Shown piece by piece: positions 25,199 through 35,180 of a DNA stretch of 64,000 nucleotides (position 1 is the stretch's first letter; each line of letters starts with the position of its first letter). The notes below the pieces were generated by a model, which saw only the letters and a list, made by a program, of their open reading frames with translations, was not told the DNA's origin and searched no databases. This DNA comes from Serratia sp. PL17 (lineage in GTDB: Bacteria > Pseudomonadota > Gammaproteobacteria > Enterobacterales > Enterobacteriaceae), in NCBI RefSeq assembly GCF_017832355.1, contig NZ_JAFIBY010000009.1, positions 124,001 to 188,000 on the forward strand. Direction: 5' to 3'. The translations under genes were made by a program, and so were the position numbers.

Positions 25199-28100
25199 TT
25201 ACTTTTCTAAACCGATAAACGCCGTTATGGCGTGGTTTAAATCGGCCACCGCTTGCTTAATCTTGGCAAAATGCGCGTTGATCATTTCGCTGTGCGGCTC
25301 CCCTTCGCAGGCGTGTTCAAGGGTGCGGCATTCACCGGCGACGTCAGAGGCCCCAATGATCTGCGCGCTGCCCGCCAACCGGTGCAGGCTTTGCGCCAAC
25401 GCGGTCCAGTCCCCCGCCGCAAGCCACTGCTCCGCCCGCAGCAGGTCACGCTGGTTTTCATCACGTGTAGTTTCCAGTAGCCCGTATAACAGGTGGGTAT
25501 CGTTATTTGCCAGTGCGCGTAATGCCGGTAAGTCCAGCCGTTGTTCCAGCGTGGTGGCTGAAGCAGCATGCTTTTCCTTGCTGCGTGGAATGCCTTTCAG
25601 CAGCGTTTCCAACTGCGGCAGGCGTAACGGTTTAAACAGGCAATCATCCATCCCCGCCGCAATACAGCGTGCCCGCTCTTCAGGTTGGGCATTGGCGGTA
25701 AGGCCAAGAATGGTTAACGATGTGCGCTGCTGTTTGCGTAGCTGCCGGGTCAACGCCAGCCCGTCCATCACCGGCATGTTGCAATCGGTGATCACCAGCT
25801 CAAAATGATTCTCACGCCACAGTGCCAGCGCCTGTTCGCCGTTTTCCGCCTCGGTGACACAATGCCCCAGGCGAACGAGTTGCTGTTTCAACAACAGCCG
25901 GTTGGCCGGATGGTCGTCAACCGCCAGAATCCTCAGCGGTTGAGCCCTATCCTCGGCCTCCAGCAGCACCGCATCCTGCACGGCCGTGGCCTCGCGGGAA
26001 TTAACCGGAATGCGGACTTCGATGCGTGTCCCGCGTCCAGGCTGGCTGTGCAGCTCAATTCTGCCCCCCATCATGGAAACCAACTGCTTGCAAATGGCCA
26101 GCCCCAGGCCAGTACCGCTCTGCTGCTTGCCCTCTTCTGCCTGCACATAAGGGTCAAAAATAGTGGCCTGATCTTGCTGCGCGATACCGATGCCGGTGTC
26201 CGTGACGGACAGGTTAAGCTGTGCCTGTTGTGGGTTATCCGCCATACAGTTCACCTGAACCACCACCGATCCTTGCTCGGTAAATTTAATGGCATTGCTG
26301 ACAAGATTCGACAGGATTTGTCGCAGGCGCATCGGATCGATCCAGATCTCATCCGGATGCAGCAGATCGATGTTGCACTGCAACACTATCCCTTTTTGCC
26401 GCGCCAGGCCGTCGAAAACCCGCACCACCGGCGTAACCAGCGACTCAAAGCTCACCCACTCCGGCGTCAGTTCCAGCCTGCCAGACTCAATTTTAGCCAT
26501 GTCGAGAATGTCGCCTATCAACCCCATCAGCGATTGCGCCGAGTCATAAGCGACACGCACCGCTTCGGTATCGCTTTCCGGCTGCCCTTTGCTGGTCACC
26601 GCCAATTCAAGCAGGCCTATAATGGCGCTGATTGGCGTGCGGATTTCATGGCTCATGGTAGCCAGGAAGGTACTTTTACTGCGATTCGCCTGCTCCGCAC
26701 GTTCGCGGGAGTCGGAAGCATCCGCCAATAGCTGTTCGTATTCGGTCATGTCTTGCCAACTGCAAATCAGCCCGGCGACACGCCATTCATTGTCCCGAAA
26801 GGCCACGGCCCGGTGGGCGATAACCCGCTCTTCCATGCCGTTATTGACCCTAAAACGCTGCGGCAATGCGGCCAGCTTTTCCGGGCTGTCGAACACCGGC
26901 CCAAGCACCTGCCAGATTGCGGCTAGCGGGTGTTTCTCCGCGCTCAGTGGCAACAGCGTCAGGGTTTCCGGCGTCTGTTCAAAAAAACGGTTCCAGGCTG
27001 AGTTACGGTTGAGGATGTTGCCGTCACGCCCTATTACGTAGACCGGAACCTGTATTCCATTGAACAGCGTCTCAAGAAATGTCGCCTGCTCCTGCAGGCG
27101 AGCCTGCGCTTCTTTACGAGAGGCATTGGCGCGGTGCAAATAGTAAATCCACACCAGCGAGGTCAGCACCAGTACCGCGAAGATCGCGGCCAGCCAATAA
27201 AATTCGTCGCGGTATTCCGACCAGGTATTTAATTTAACCTCCGGCGCGGTTTGCCATTTATTGACGATCAGAGAAATATCGCGCGGTGGAATATCAGCCA
27301 GCGCTTTATTTAAAATACTGTACAGCTCAGGTTGAGAGCGCCCAACGGCAAAACTGATAAGCGCGGGTTTATCTGCCACTCTGGCGGCAATTTTAAGTTT
27401 GCCGGGGAAGACATTTTCCACCATATAACGGGCGCCAATCAGGTTGTGTATCGCACCTTCGGCTTTGCCATCGGCCACCATCTTCATGGCAACACTGGCA
27501 CTTTTGGCATCAATAAATGTGACCTGCGGGTACTGCGCCACTAACCCGGCACGCAGCACATTATCAGGCGTAATGGCAACGGTGGTTGCGTGTTCAAGAT
27601 TTTTAGGGGAGTGGGAAGAATCCTTTACCACCAGAACATATTCCGGCTGTACGTAAGGACGCGTCAGTAACAGCTGTTTATCGCGTTCCGGGCTGTAACT
27701 GGCGGCAGCAAAGAAGCTGGCCTTGTGGTCCCGCACTGCCTTGAGCATATCCGGCATTGTCGTCGCCACTACGGCGTTAAAGTTCAGCCCCGTTCTCAGG
27801 TGAATCAGCCTGAGCACATCCGCAGCTATCCCCTGGAATTGCTGCTGTTCATCAAGCTGGGTAAAGGGGACGTCCAGGGGGTTGATCACCACGCCGATAT
27901 CTTTGTTCTGCGCCAGCCATTTTTTTTCACGTTCGTTTAGCGGCAGCGTGGATTCAAACAGCCAGAGGTTTGGCCCTTGGCTCCAGTGGCGGAATATCAC
28001 CTTATGCTCAACCGGCGTGAGTGCCTGTAATACCGCACTCACGGCGCGAAACAGCACAACATTGTCCTGTTGAAATACAAAGCGCGGGCCGATTTCGCTT

Positions 28101-28801
28101 TCCGGGTAGATATCTGCAATTGACAGAATATTGGCGAAATTACGTTCAATCAGGAAATTGGCCAGGGTCAAGCTGCCAATGTAGTAATCATTTTCGCCAA
28201 AGGCCACCGAGGACATGGCGTTTGGTGCCGTGGAAAAAAATGTCACTTTGGCATCGGGGTAAAGCTTTCTGACCCACTCCCCGCACTGGCAAACACTCGC
28301 CAGTGCGATCCTTGCGCCAGCCGGGATCTTCAACGGATCCTCGATGCCGGAATGGCGAAAAACCAGCACCGGATGATCGGGAATAAAGGGTTTGCTGCTC
28401 ACCAACCCCGGTAATGCGTGTATCTCACCGCCGCCGTCATCGACCAGCATATCGGCTTTGCCCTGGCGCAGGGCCTCGAGCGCAGCGGATCGACTAGAAT
28501 AGTTAAGGATCTGGAAGCGCATGCCCAAATACCGCATCACCAGTAAGACGTAGTCCGCGGAGACCCCTTCGTAGGTATGTTCGTCGGGCGACAGATTAAA
28601 AGGTGGGGTTCTTGGCTGATAAACGGCGATATTGAGCAAACGTTTTTCACCCAACCAGCGCCAATCGCCGTCGCTTAATTCAAACTTTAGCGGCGAGACG
28701 GTCTCCCTGCTGTAAAGCGTCATGGTCTGCGGCTCGTCGGCACGCGAAGAAGTGCCTACCAGGCAGAGCAGCAGAGAGCACAGCAGCAGGAAATAACGCA
28801 T
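25199..28801 (-). CDS. BvgS/EvgS-type unorthodox hybrid sensor kinase (second paralogue)
   Basis: 1200-aa sensor with the same plan as the one at 13731-17330: signal peptide, two periplasmic SBP_bac_3 domains (about 50-280 and 300-520), one membrane helix (about 535-557), PAS-like region, HisKA H718 ([19 protein letters not shown] identical to the paralogue), HATPase, receiver D1006 (DCNMPVMDG) and HPt H1140 (LHRLAGSAQ). The kinase core is strongly conserved between the two, whereas the periplasmic domains and PAS have diverged, as expected for a duplicated relay sensing different inputs. Its response regulator starts upstream on the same strand with a 7-bp gap. It converges on the fimbrial adhesin gene. 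Confidence 0.93.
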   Translation of the reverse strand: MRYFLLLCSLLLCLVGTSSRADEPQTMTLYSRETVSPLKFELSDGDWRWLGEKRLLNIAVYQPRTPPFNLSPDEHTYEGVSADYVLLVMRYLGMRFQILNYSSRSAALEALRQGKADMLVDDGGGEIHALPGLVSSKPFIPDHPVLVFRHSGIEDPLKIPAGARIALASVCQCGEWVRKLYPDAKVTFFSTAPNAMSSVAFGENDYYIGSLTLANFLIERNFANILSIADIYPESEIGPRFVFQQDNVVLFRAVSAVLQALTPVEHKVIFRHWSQGPNLWLFESTLPLNEREKKWLAQNKDIGVVINPLDVPFTQLDEQQQFQGIAADVLRLIHLRTGLNFNAVVATTMPDMLKAVRDHKASFFAAASYSPERDKQLLLTRPYVQPEYVLVVKDSSHSPKNLEHATTVAITPDNVLRAGLVAQYPQVTFIDAKSASVAMKMVADGKAEGAIHNLIGARYMVENVFPGKLKIAARVADKPALISFAVGRSQPELYSILNKALADIPPRDISLIVNKWQTAPEVKLNTWSEYRDEFYWLAAIFAVLVLTSLVWIYYLHRANASRKEAQARLQEQATFLETLFNGIQVPVYVIGRDGNILNRNSAWNRFFEQTPETLTLLPLSAEKHPLAAIWQVLGPVFDSPEKLAALPQRFRVNNGMEERVIAHRAVAFRDNEWRVAGLICSWQDMTEYEQLLADASDSRERAEQANRSKSTFLATMSHEIRTPISAIIGLLELAVTSKGQPESDTEAVRVAYDSAQSLMGLIGDILDMAKIESGRLELTPEWVSFESLVTPVVRVFDGLARQKGIVLQCNIDLLHPDEIWIDPMRLRQILSNLVSNAIKFTEQGSVVVQVNCMADNPQQAQLNLSVTDTGIGIAQQDQATIFDPYVQAEEGKQQSGTGLGLAICKQLVSMMGGRIELHSQPGRGTRIEVRIPVNSREATAVQDAVLLEAEDRAQPLRILAVDDHPANRLLLKQQLVRLGHCVTEAENGEQALALWRENHFELVITDCNMPVMDGLALTRQLRKQQRTSLTILGLTANAQPEERARCIAAGMDDCLFKPLRLPQLETLLKGIPRSKEKHAASATTLEQRLDLPALRALANNDTHLLYGLLETTRDENQRDLLRAEQWLAAGDWTALAQSLHRLAGSAQIIGASDVAGECRTLEHACEGEPHSEMINAHFAKIKQAVADLNHAITAFIGLEK

Positions 28802-28808
28802 GGCGGTA

Positions 28809-29435
28809 TTAGTCCAGATTATGTCTTTGAGTAAAGTCGTAAATCTCGACCATGTTTTTTAACCCGAGCTTGCTCATCAGCCGACTTTTATAGGTACTGA
28901 CGGTTTTATCGCTAATATTCATTTCCCTGGCAATTTCTACGACCTTCATCCCCCGAGCCAGATAGCGTAATACGTCCAGCTCTTTCGCAGAAAGCTCCGC
29001 CATTTTGCCCTTGCCGCTATCTTTCAGGCCCGAAACCGCATCGAGACGGGCAAGGTTGCGAGGAAAATAGCCATAACCACCACGAATGGCTCGCACGGCA
29101 TCACTCAGCTCCGACAGGTTATTACGCTTGCTCAGAAATCCGTCCGCTCCGGCACTGGCGCAGCGGCGAATGTAGTGATCGCCCTCTTTACCGGTCAGCA
29201 CCAGAATTCCGCCGTTAAAACCGTTAGCTCGCAGCCTTTGCACCACATCGATACCGTTGACCGAAACAATGTCGATATCAACAATCAGCAAATCCGGACT
29301 CAATTGCTTTGCCAACTGAATAGCGTGCAGACCGTCCTCGGTTTCGGCTACGACCGTCAGGTTCTCCTTCTCCAGCACCATTCGGACGGCCAACCGTGCG
29401 ACAGGGTGGTCATCGACAATCAGTACATTTTTCAT
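28809..29435 (-). CDS. BvgA/EvgA-type response regulator (second paralogue)
   Basis: 208-aa receiver plus LuxR-HTH protein, closely similar to the one at 13100. It keeps D8-D9, D53 (LLIVDIDIV) and the conserved Thr in VLTGKE and Lys in LSKRN. The residues after the phosphoacceptor Asp differ from the canonical Met-Pro of its paralogue (IDIVSVNG against IDMPSLNG). HTH: LSAKELDVLRYLARGMKVVEIA ending near DKTVSTYKSRLMSKL. First gene of the unit with the sensor at 25199-28801; similarity to the other pair makes cross-talk plausible. Confidence 0.92.
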   Translation of the reverse strand: MKNVLIVDDHPVARLAVRMVLEKENLTVVAETEDGLHAIQLAKQLSPDLLIVDIDIVSVNGIDVVQRLRANGFNGGILVLTGKEGDHYIRRCASAGADGFLSKRNNLSELSDAVRAIRGGYGYFPRNLARLDAVSGLKDSGKGKMAELSAKELDVLRYLARGMKVVEIAREMNISDKTVSTYKSRLMSKLGLKNMVEIYDFTQRHNLD

Positions 29436-29684
29436 TTTTTTATCCTGATTACTGAAAGCAAAAGCCGGGAAATATAATAGTTAGTCTTTAAATATCAGTA
29501 TAATAGAACTTCCCTGACAAGCAATCTTCCACGCTGTAATCCATGCCCTACCACACTTTCATTCTTTGACTACGGGCAAAACATCGTCGGCCGATACAAT
29601 CGACCGGGCCTATTTCGCATACTGAGAATAGTAAACCCGTTGATAGATAGATAGTTATTCTTTGAGGCTGGGAAGGGCCCAATA

Positions 29685-30308
29685 ATGTTCAATGAATTAT
29701 ATGCAGGGAAGGAAGTTGGGGAGGGTAAAAAGCATATTTTACTGTTCGACCGTTGCCAGTATACCGCTCAAGGCCTGCGTGCTTTGTGCGAAAATACATT
29801 GAATGCAACTATTACTATTATGAGCGGAGCCCACAGTTCGCAGCAAATGTCAGCACTGATCATCAACAGTCAGATCGATATGGTGATTTGCGGCATGAGC
29901 GGCCAGCCTGAAGATTTTTTGCGGCTGTTAACTATCCCGTCCCATCTCGCGACATGTAAATATATTTTGCTCACGAACAAAAGTTCTTCGGCACTCAACA
30001 ATACGTTCCGTACCGCAGGTTTTTGTGCCGTACTCAATAAAAATATGCCGATTAATGCACTAAACACAAGAGTGCAAAAGATCCTGCTCGGTCCTCCGCC
30101 TTTTCGCAGAACGGAAATAGACCCTAAACTTTATTTGTCTACAGAGCGCCAGATATTAGGCGCTCTGCTAAAGGGCGAACGGCCGGCCATCATTGCCCAC
30201 AGGATGGGGATCTCATACCGTGCAGTCAGCCGTTTCAAGCAAAACGCGCTGCGTAGAGCCGGGTTGAAAAGTCTCAATGAAATTCTGTTGCCCGGACCGC
30301 ACCGGTGA
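29685..30308 (+). CDS. LuxR-type regulator with degenerate receiver
   Basis: 207-aa protein. Residues about 17-130 have a receiver-like pattern (KHILLFDRCQYTAQGLRALCE), but the phosphoacceptor strand reads MVICGMSG, with no Asp where one is expected; the later KNMPINAL resembles the usual Lys region. The C-terminal LuxR HTH is about 150-203 (LSTERQILGALLKGERPAIIAHRMGISYRAVSRFK pattern). GGAAGGG precedes the ATG. It is divergent from the second BvgAS-like pair across 249 bp. Probably a phosphorylation-independent regulator of the neighbouring fimbrial and signalling genes; the target is unproven. Confidence 0.75.
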   Translation: MFNELYAGKEVGEGKKHILLFDRCQYTAQGLRALCENTLNATITIMSGAHSSQQMSALIINSQIDMVICGMSGQPEDFLRLLTIPSHLATCKYILLTNKSSSALNNTFRTAGFCAVLNKNMPINALNTRVQKILLGPPPFRRTEIDPKLYLSTERQILGALLKGERPAIIAHRMGISYRAVSRFKQNALRRAGLKSLNEILLPGPHR

Positions 30309-30330
30309 CGTTTCACCTGATGATCAGACT

Positions 30331-31533
30331 TTACGATCTCGGCACCGCCGCCAGCGCCTGAGCGCAGGCCCAGGCTGAGCTCCAGGCCCACTGGAAGTTA
30401 TATCCCCCCAGCCACCCTGTCACATCCACCACTTCACCAATGAAATACAGACCCGGCACCTTGGCAGCTTCCATGGTCTTGGAAGAGAGCGCTTTGGTGT
30501 CTACGCCACCGAGCGTCACTTCCGCCGTGCGATAACCTTCGGTGCCGTTAGGCTGTACACGCCAGTTTTGTAATGTTTCCACCAGCGCAGCCTGCTGCGT
30601 CGGGTTTAGCTGTTTGAGCGTGGCTTCCGGCAGTTGCCCCAACGTCTGTAAACACTCCACCAAGCGCTTTGGCAGGTGCAGCGCCAGGGTATTCTTCAGG
30701 CTTTGGTTAGGATGAGCCTGACGTTGCTCATTGAGGAAGCCCGCCAAATCAAGCGCAGGAAGTAAGTTAACGCTCACAAACTCACCAGGTTGCCAGTAGC
30801 TGGACAGCTGCAGTACCGCCGGGCCAGACAGGCCGCGATGGGTAAACAGAATGCTTTCTCGGAAGCTGACGCCGTTTTCTGCGGTGATCACCGCCGGCAC
30901 AGACACACCGGACAAGGTCTGTAGGTGCTCCAGCAGCGGTTTATGCAGCGTGAAAGGCACCAGCGCGGCGCGCGTTGGCAGCACCTTCAGGCCAAACTGT
31001 TCGGCCAACTTGTAGCCAAAGGGTGAAGCGCCCAGGCCCGGCATCGACAGACCGCCGCTGGCCACTACAAGTGAGCGAGCCCTTACTTTATCGCCATTCA
31101 GCGTCAACTCGAAGCCATCCGCGGTTTTTTCCACGCTCAGCACTTCGCTGCGCAGACGGGTCGTCACCTGGCCCAACTCACATTCTTTGACCAGCAGTTC
31201 GACCACTTGCTGTGCCGAGTCATCGCAGAACAGTTGCCCCAGCGTTTTCTCGTGATAGGCGATGCCATAGCGGTTGATCAGATCGATAAAATCCCACTGG
31301 GTGTAACGCGCCAATGCCGACTTACAGAAATGTGGGTTATTCGACAGGTAAGCGGCCGGTTCCGTGTACATATTGGTAAAGTTACAGCGCCCGCCGCCGG
31401 ACATCAGGATTTTACGCCCCGGTTTTTTGCCGTTGTCGAGCAGCAGCACCCGGCAACCCAGTTGCCCTGCCTGAGCCGCGCAAAACATACCCGCTGCGCC
31501 CGCACCTATTACCACGACATCAAACTGTTCCAC
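30331..31533 (-). CDS. yhiN: HI0933-family FAD-dependent oxidoreductase (YhiN)
   Basis: About 400-aa flavoprotein. An N-terminal Rossmann FAD motif (VVVIGAGAAGMFCAAQAGQLG), KPGRKILMSGGGRCNFTN and the C-terminal GLYFIGEVVDVTGWLGGYNFQWAWSS are family marks. A GTG at 31533 behind GAGG gives a start matching the E. coli YhiN N-terminus; an ATG at 31560 is the alternative. The substrate is unknown. Divergent from pitA, exactly as in E. coli. The end lies 22 bp from the convergent LuxR-type gene. Confidence 0.88.
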   Translation of the reverse strand: MEQFDVVVIGAGAAGMFCAAQAGQLGCRVLLLDNGKKPGRKILMSGGGRCNFTNMYTEPAAYLSNNPHFCKSALARYTQWDFIDLINRYGIAYHEKTLGQLFCDDSAQQVVELLVKECELGQVTTRLRSEVLSVEKTADGFELTLNGDKVRARSLVVASGGLSMPGLGASPFGYKLAEQFGLKVLPTRAALVPFTLHKPLLEHLQTLSGVSVPAVITAENGVSFRESILFTHRGLSGPAVLQLSSYWQPGEFVSVNLLPALDLAGFLNEQRQAHPNQSLKNTLALHLPKRLVECLQTLGQLPEATLKQLNPTQQAALVETLQNWRVQPNGTEGYRTAEVTLGGVDTKALSSKTMEAAKVPGLYFIGEVVDVTGWLGGYNFQWAWSSAWACAQALAAVPRS

Positions 31534-31744
31534 CTGCGCCTCTCTGAATATCCCCTGCATACTTGAAGCTGCAGCTCCAATTATTTTGGGTGTAAAAACC
31601 ACAATCGCGACAAAAGGCCGCCATATTACGCCGTTTCGCCACCGGTAACCGGCAACTTTACGGCGGCAGATTGTAAAGCCATGACGCCGGCAACGCCATA
31701 GTAAGAAAATATTACAACGAGCCAGACAGCATAACGCGCTGATA

Positions 31745-31810
31745 TTTCATATCTTTGTCATATCGGTGCCATCGTTTCGTCATATCTAAATCAAAAAAAC
31801 GTCATATTTT
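31745..31810 (+). promoter_or_regulatory. Putative Pho-box array upstream of pitA
   Basis: Six consecutive 11-bp units: TTTCATATCTT, TGTCATATCGG, TGCCATCGTTT, CGTCATATCTA, AATCAAAAAAA, CGTCATATTTT. The repeating (T/C)GTCATA core at strict 11-bp spacing is the geometry of PhoB boxes (consensus CTGTCATAWA repeated every 11 bp), here equal to three tandem boxes. The last unit ends 68 bp before the pitA ATG, where PhoB could activate or repress. The pattern is seen directly; PhoB binding is inferred. Confidence 0.6.
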
Positions 31811-31878
31811 CCTTTTCCCCGGCCCCGGTTGTCACTGATAATGCGCGGCGTTCATGTCCACAAACTGGCGTAACGCTT

Positions 31879-33381
31879 ATGCTGCATTTGTTCGCTGGCC
31901 TGGATTTCCATACCGGCCTGATGTTAATTCTCGCATTGTTGTTCGTGTTGTTTTATGAAGCCATCAATGGTTTTCATGACACGGCCAATGCGGTTGCTAC
32001 AGTAATCTATACCCGTGCCATGCGCTCGCAACTTGCGGTCGTGATGGCTGGTTTGTTTAACTTTCTTGGCGTTATGCTCGGCGGTTTGAGTGTTGCTTAC
32101 GCCATTGTTCATCTGTTGCCAACAGATCTGTTGTTGAACGTCAGTTCAGCACACGGATTAGCCATGGTGTTCTCCATGCTGCTGGCGGCTATCATCTGGA
32201 ACCTCGGCACCTGGTATTTCGGTCTGCCGGCTTCCAGCTCCCATACGCTGATTGGCGCAATTATTGGTGTGGGTTTGACCAACGCACTGATGACACACAC
32301 TTCGGTGGTGGATGCGCTTAACGTCCCGAAAATGATTGGTATTTTCCTGTCATTGCTCATCTCGCCGCTGGTTGGCATGATGGTCGCCGGGTTGATGGTG
32401 TTTGCCTTGCGCCGCTATTGGAGTGGCACCAAGAAACGCCAGCGTATCCACATGACCCCTGCGGAACGTGAAAAGGTCGACGGCAAACGTAAGCCGCCGT
32501 TCTGGACGCGCATCGCATTGATCCTGTCGGCTATTGGCGTCAGCTTCTCGCATGGCGCTAACGACGGCCAGAAAGGTATCGGCCTGATTATGCTGGTGCT
32601 GATCGGCGTGGCGCCAGCGGGTTTCGTGCTCAATATGAATGCAACCGGCTATGACATCACCCGTACACGTGATGCCGTTGCCCACCTGCAGCAATATTAC
32701 CAACAGCACGGTGATGCCTTGTCGCATGTGGTCGCTCTCACTCCGTTGGTGCCAAGCCCGGACGAGGACGTATCGTCGGATAAACCCGCCGAGTTCCACT
32801 GTGACAGTGCCCGCGCTATGCCGGCGATTCAGCTTGCTTCCGGCTTGCTGAACAACCTGCAAAGTTACGATCAACTGACGGTAGATCAGCGCAGCCATCT
32901 GCGTCGCCTGCTGATGTGCGTAACGGATACTGCAGACAAGATCGCTAAGCTGCCTGAAACCTCAAGCCAGGACCAACGTTTCCTGAAAAACCTGCGTCAA
33001 GATCTGCTGCAAACCGTTGAGTATGCACCGATCTGGATTATCGTCGCGGTTGCTCTGGCGTTGTCACTCGGCACCATGGTGGGTTGGCAGCGTGTGGCGA
33101 CCACCATTGGCGAGAAAATCGGTAAGAAAGGCATGACTTACGCCCAAGGCGTGTCGGCTCAGATGACCGCAGCCTTGTCGATTGGTGTTGCCAGCTATAC
33201 CGGCATGCCCGTGTCCACTACCCACGTACTCTCTTCGGCGGTTGCCGGGACGATGATCGTGGACGGCGGCGGCGTGCAAAGCAAAACCGTGAAGAACATC
33301 CTGTTGGCCTGGTTACTGACCTTGCCGATCTCGATACTGCTTTCCGGTTCACTGTATTGGTTGGCACTTAAGCTGATCTAA
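31879..33381 (+). CDS. pitA: Low-affinity inorganic phosphate transporter PitA
   Basis: 500-aa inner-membrane carrier that moves phosphate, as a neutral metal-phosphate complex, with protons. It is clearly orthologous to E. coli Pit[14 protein letters not shown] start, the duplicated PIT signature ([18 protein letters not shown] near the N-terminus and [17 protein letters not shown] in the middle), a large hydrophilic loop (about residues 265-375) and the last helices with [12 protein letters not shown]. The possible Pho-box array upstream and the terminator just downstream mark a single-gene unit. Confidence 0.97.
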   Translation: MLHLFAGLDFHTGLMLILALLFVLFYEAINGFHDTANAVATVIYTRAMRSQLAVVMAGLFNFLGVMLGGLSVAYAIVHLLPTDLLLNVSSAHGLAMVFSMLLAAIIWNLGTWYFGLPASSSHTLIGAIIGVGLTNALMTHTSVVDALNVPKMIGIFLSLLISPLVGMMVAGLMVFALRRYWSGTKKRQRIHMTPAEREKVDGKRKPPFWTRIALILSAIGVSFSHGANDGQKGIGLIMLVLIGVAPAGFVLNMNATGYDITRTRDAVAHLQQYYQQHGDALSHVVALTPLVPSPDEDVSSDKPAEFHCDSARAMPAIQLASGLLNNLQSYDQLTVDQRSHLRRLLMCVTDTADKIAKLPETSSQDQRFLKNLRQDLLQTVEYAPIWIIVAVALALSLGTMVGWQRVATTIGEKIGKKGMTYAQGVSAQMTAALSIGVASYTGMPVSTTHVLSSAVAGTMIVDGGGVQSKTVKNILLAWLLTLPISILLSGSLYWLALKLI

Positions 33382-33398
33382 GCAGTTTGCTCCATGAG

Positions 33399-33424
33399 AA
33401 AGGCGGCCCTGGTGGCCGCCTTTT
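33399..33424 (+). terminator. Rho-independent terminator after pitA
   Basis: AAAGGCGGCC (33399-33408) and GGCCGCCTTT (33414-33423) form a perfect 10-bp stem with a 5-nt loop running into TTTTCTTT. It is A-rich upstream too, so it may serve the convergent uspB transcript as well. Confidence 0.9.
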
Positions 33425-33454
33425 CTTTGTCTGCTACGCGGAAAACAAACGGCC

Positions 33455-33790
33455 TTAATACCAGATCATCAGCGCGATAAGGCTGATAAACACCAGCCCG
33501 CTCAGGGCGGACGTCAACATAAACTGCCCGCGCACCCGCTCACAGCGGCGAATAAATTCCGGATCATGATGCTCGACATAGCGCTGCGAGAAGATATAGC
33601 GCACCAACCTTATCTGTTTGCTCGGCTGGCCATGAGCGGTAAAGAAGCCGCCACCGTCGACATATTGGTACAGCAGCGGGTCGCAGCCGCGCAGAACCAC
33701 CAGCAGCGCACGCAGAGAAGAGTAATACCGCACCATGTTTAACACACACACCACACACAGAGCCCAAAATAGCGCGACGGTACTGATCAT
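33455..33790 (-). CDS. uspB: Universal stress protein B
   Basis: 111-aa inner-membrane protein with an N-terminal helix ([19 protein letters not shown]) and a C-terminal helix ([17 protein letters not shown]); the middle [23 protein letters not shown] is the UspB signature. In E. coli it is sigma-S dependent and needed for stationary-phase ethanol tolerance. The pitA-uspB-uspA arrangement is conserved. Confidence 0.95.
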   Translation of the reverse strand: MISTVALFWALCVVCVLNMVRYYSSLRALLVVLRGCDPLLYQYVDGGGFFTAHGQPSKQIRLVRYIFSQRYVEHHDPEFIRRCERVRGQFMLTSALSGLVFISLIALMIWY

Positions 33791-34409
33791 GATTGCCTCC
33801 TCAAGGCGTTGTTATCCACGGCGCTCCGCCGGGTCCAACTGCCCTACCTCTATACACGCATTACTGCTGGAGCCTACCGCTCCGATCCCCTTGTCACCGC
33901 ACAGGCCGCGCATAACCCACCGCCTCTGGAGACAGCCTATCGCCATGCGGATACCTATCGCGCAGCTTTAGCTCAGAGGGGAAATGATAAGGCCCATAGT
34001 CATTATTGTAGGTTAACGAAACACAAACTGGCCTGAGCAGTAGATAAAATTTACCGCAACCCGCCATTTTGTCATCTGCCGATGGGTTATAACTCATAAC
34101 CGCCCTGACAGACGCTGACGGTCTTTTCTTCTGTCCAAAGGGGTATTTAGGGCTATACTCTGTTCAAGAATGCTTATATTTCAATCGGTCAACCTTCACG
34201 CAGCCCTATAGGCGATAGGATTTCCTGCCTGGTGGGTGTACAACTGACTGAGTAGAGATAAAGAGATTTTTTGATGCGATGCAGTGTGATCGCCCCAACA
34301 TATCATTACGTTATCTGAATGATAAAATGCAGGTAAACCTGAAGCGCCAGGCTGGTACGCTGAATGCCTGCTAACCTTTTAATCGGCATTATATGGAAGG
34401 AGTATTCTC
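33791..34409. other. Divergent uspB/uspA intergenic region
   Basis: 619 bp without a credible gene; it must hold promoters of both stress genes and a long uspA leader. AAGGAG stands 9 bp before the uspA ATG. I see no strong hairpin with a T-run and no recognised repeat. Confidence 0.6.
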
Positions 34410-34856
34410 ATGGCTTACAAACACATTCTGATCGCGGTAGACCTATCACCAGAGAGCAAAATCCTGGTGGAAAAAGCCGTATCTATGGCGCGTCCGTACA
34501 ACGCCAAAGTTTCCCTGATCCACGTAGATGTTAACTATTCCGACCTGTACACCGGCCTGATCGACGTTAATCTCGGCGACATGCAGAAACGTATCTCGGA
34601 AGAAACGCACCACGCGTTGACCGAGTTGTCACAAAATGCCGGCTATCCGATTACTGAAACCCTGAGCGGCAGTGGCGATTTGGCGCAGGTGCTGGTCGAT
34701 GCCATCAAGAAATACGATATGGACCTGGTACTCTGTGGCCACCATCAGGATTTCTGGAGCAAGCTGATGTCCTCCGCACGTCAGTTGATCAACACCGTGC
34801 ACATCGACATGCTGATTGTGCCGTTGCGTGACGAAGACGAAAAAGCCGAAGACTAA
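34410..34856 (+). CDS. uspA: Universal stress protein A
   Basis: 148-aa cytoplasmic Usp-fold protein, the UspA orthologue: [17 protein letters not shown], the [16 protein letters not shown] segment, and [34 protein letters not shown]. It is induced by growth arrest and many stresses in E. coli and acts as a dimer. It is closely flanked by uspB and a strong terminator, so it is monocistronic. Confidence 0.96.
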   Translation: MAYKHILIAVDLSPESKILVEKAVSMARPYNAKVSLIHVDVNYSDLYTGLIDVNLGDMQKRISEETHHALTELSQNAGYPITETLSGSGDLAQVLVDAIKKYDMDLVLCGHHQDFWSKLMSSARQLINTVHIDMLIVPLRDEDEKAED

Positions 34857-34883
34857 GTAAGCGCACACTAACTTAATTAGCCT

Positions 34884-34908
34884 ACGCCCGCTTTCGCGGG
34901 CGTTTTTT
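34884..34908 (+). terminator. Rho-independent terminator after uspA
   Basis: ACGCCCGC (34884-34891) pairs with GCGGGCGT (34896-34903) across TTTC, followed by a run of T. Confidence 0.92.
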
Positions 34909-34991
34909 GTTCCACCGCCATCATTAATCGCTTGATAATCAACCGCCCTCCAATGATATAGTCGCTAAAGACACAACATCCTCCCCCAGAG

Positions 34992-35180
34992 GTTATCCAT
35001 GCCCATATTTATAAAAATAATGGGGGAAAAATCACGCTATACCCAATCGCTTACAGGTTACAGCCAGGTGGCAAACGCATGAATCCCCAAGAGCTTGGCT
35101 ATATCAAGTGGCTGGGGTGAGGGCGGGAAGCCAACCACGCCGTAGTGTGGAAGACGAAGGGTAAAAAGGAGTTATCCATG
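34992..35180. repeat. Intergenic palindromic repeat next to the gdhA start, flanked by a 10-bp duplication
   Basis: An imperfect palindrome runs from TACCC (35040-35044) to GGGTA (35159-35163), with inner arms CCCCA/TGGGG (35085-35089 and 35113-35117) and CTTG/CAAG (35094-35097 and 35105-35108). From memory it resembles a dispersed intergenic element of Serratia and Yersinia. GTTATCCATG occurs both at 34992-35001 and at the gdhA start (35171-35180), so the start-site context is duplicated around the element. The upstream ATG (34999) opens only 27 codons. Confidence 0.55.

Noticed and set aside
25805-26731. Forward open frame opposite the second sensor kinase
   Set aside because: Antisense shadow over the conserved kinase core; a similar shadow pattern appears over the paralogue.
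35040-35163. CRISPR or insertion sequence at the gdhA upstream repeat
   Set aside because: A single imperfect palindrome with no repeated units or spacers and no transposase; better explained as a dispersed intergenic element.
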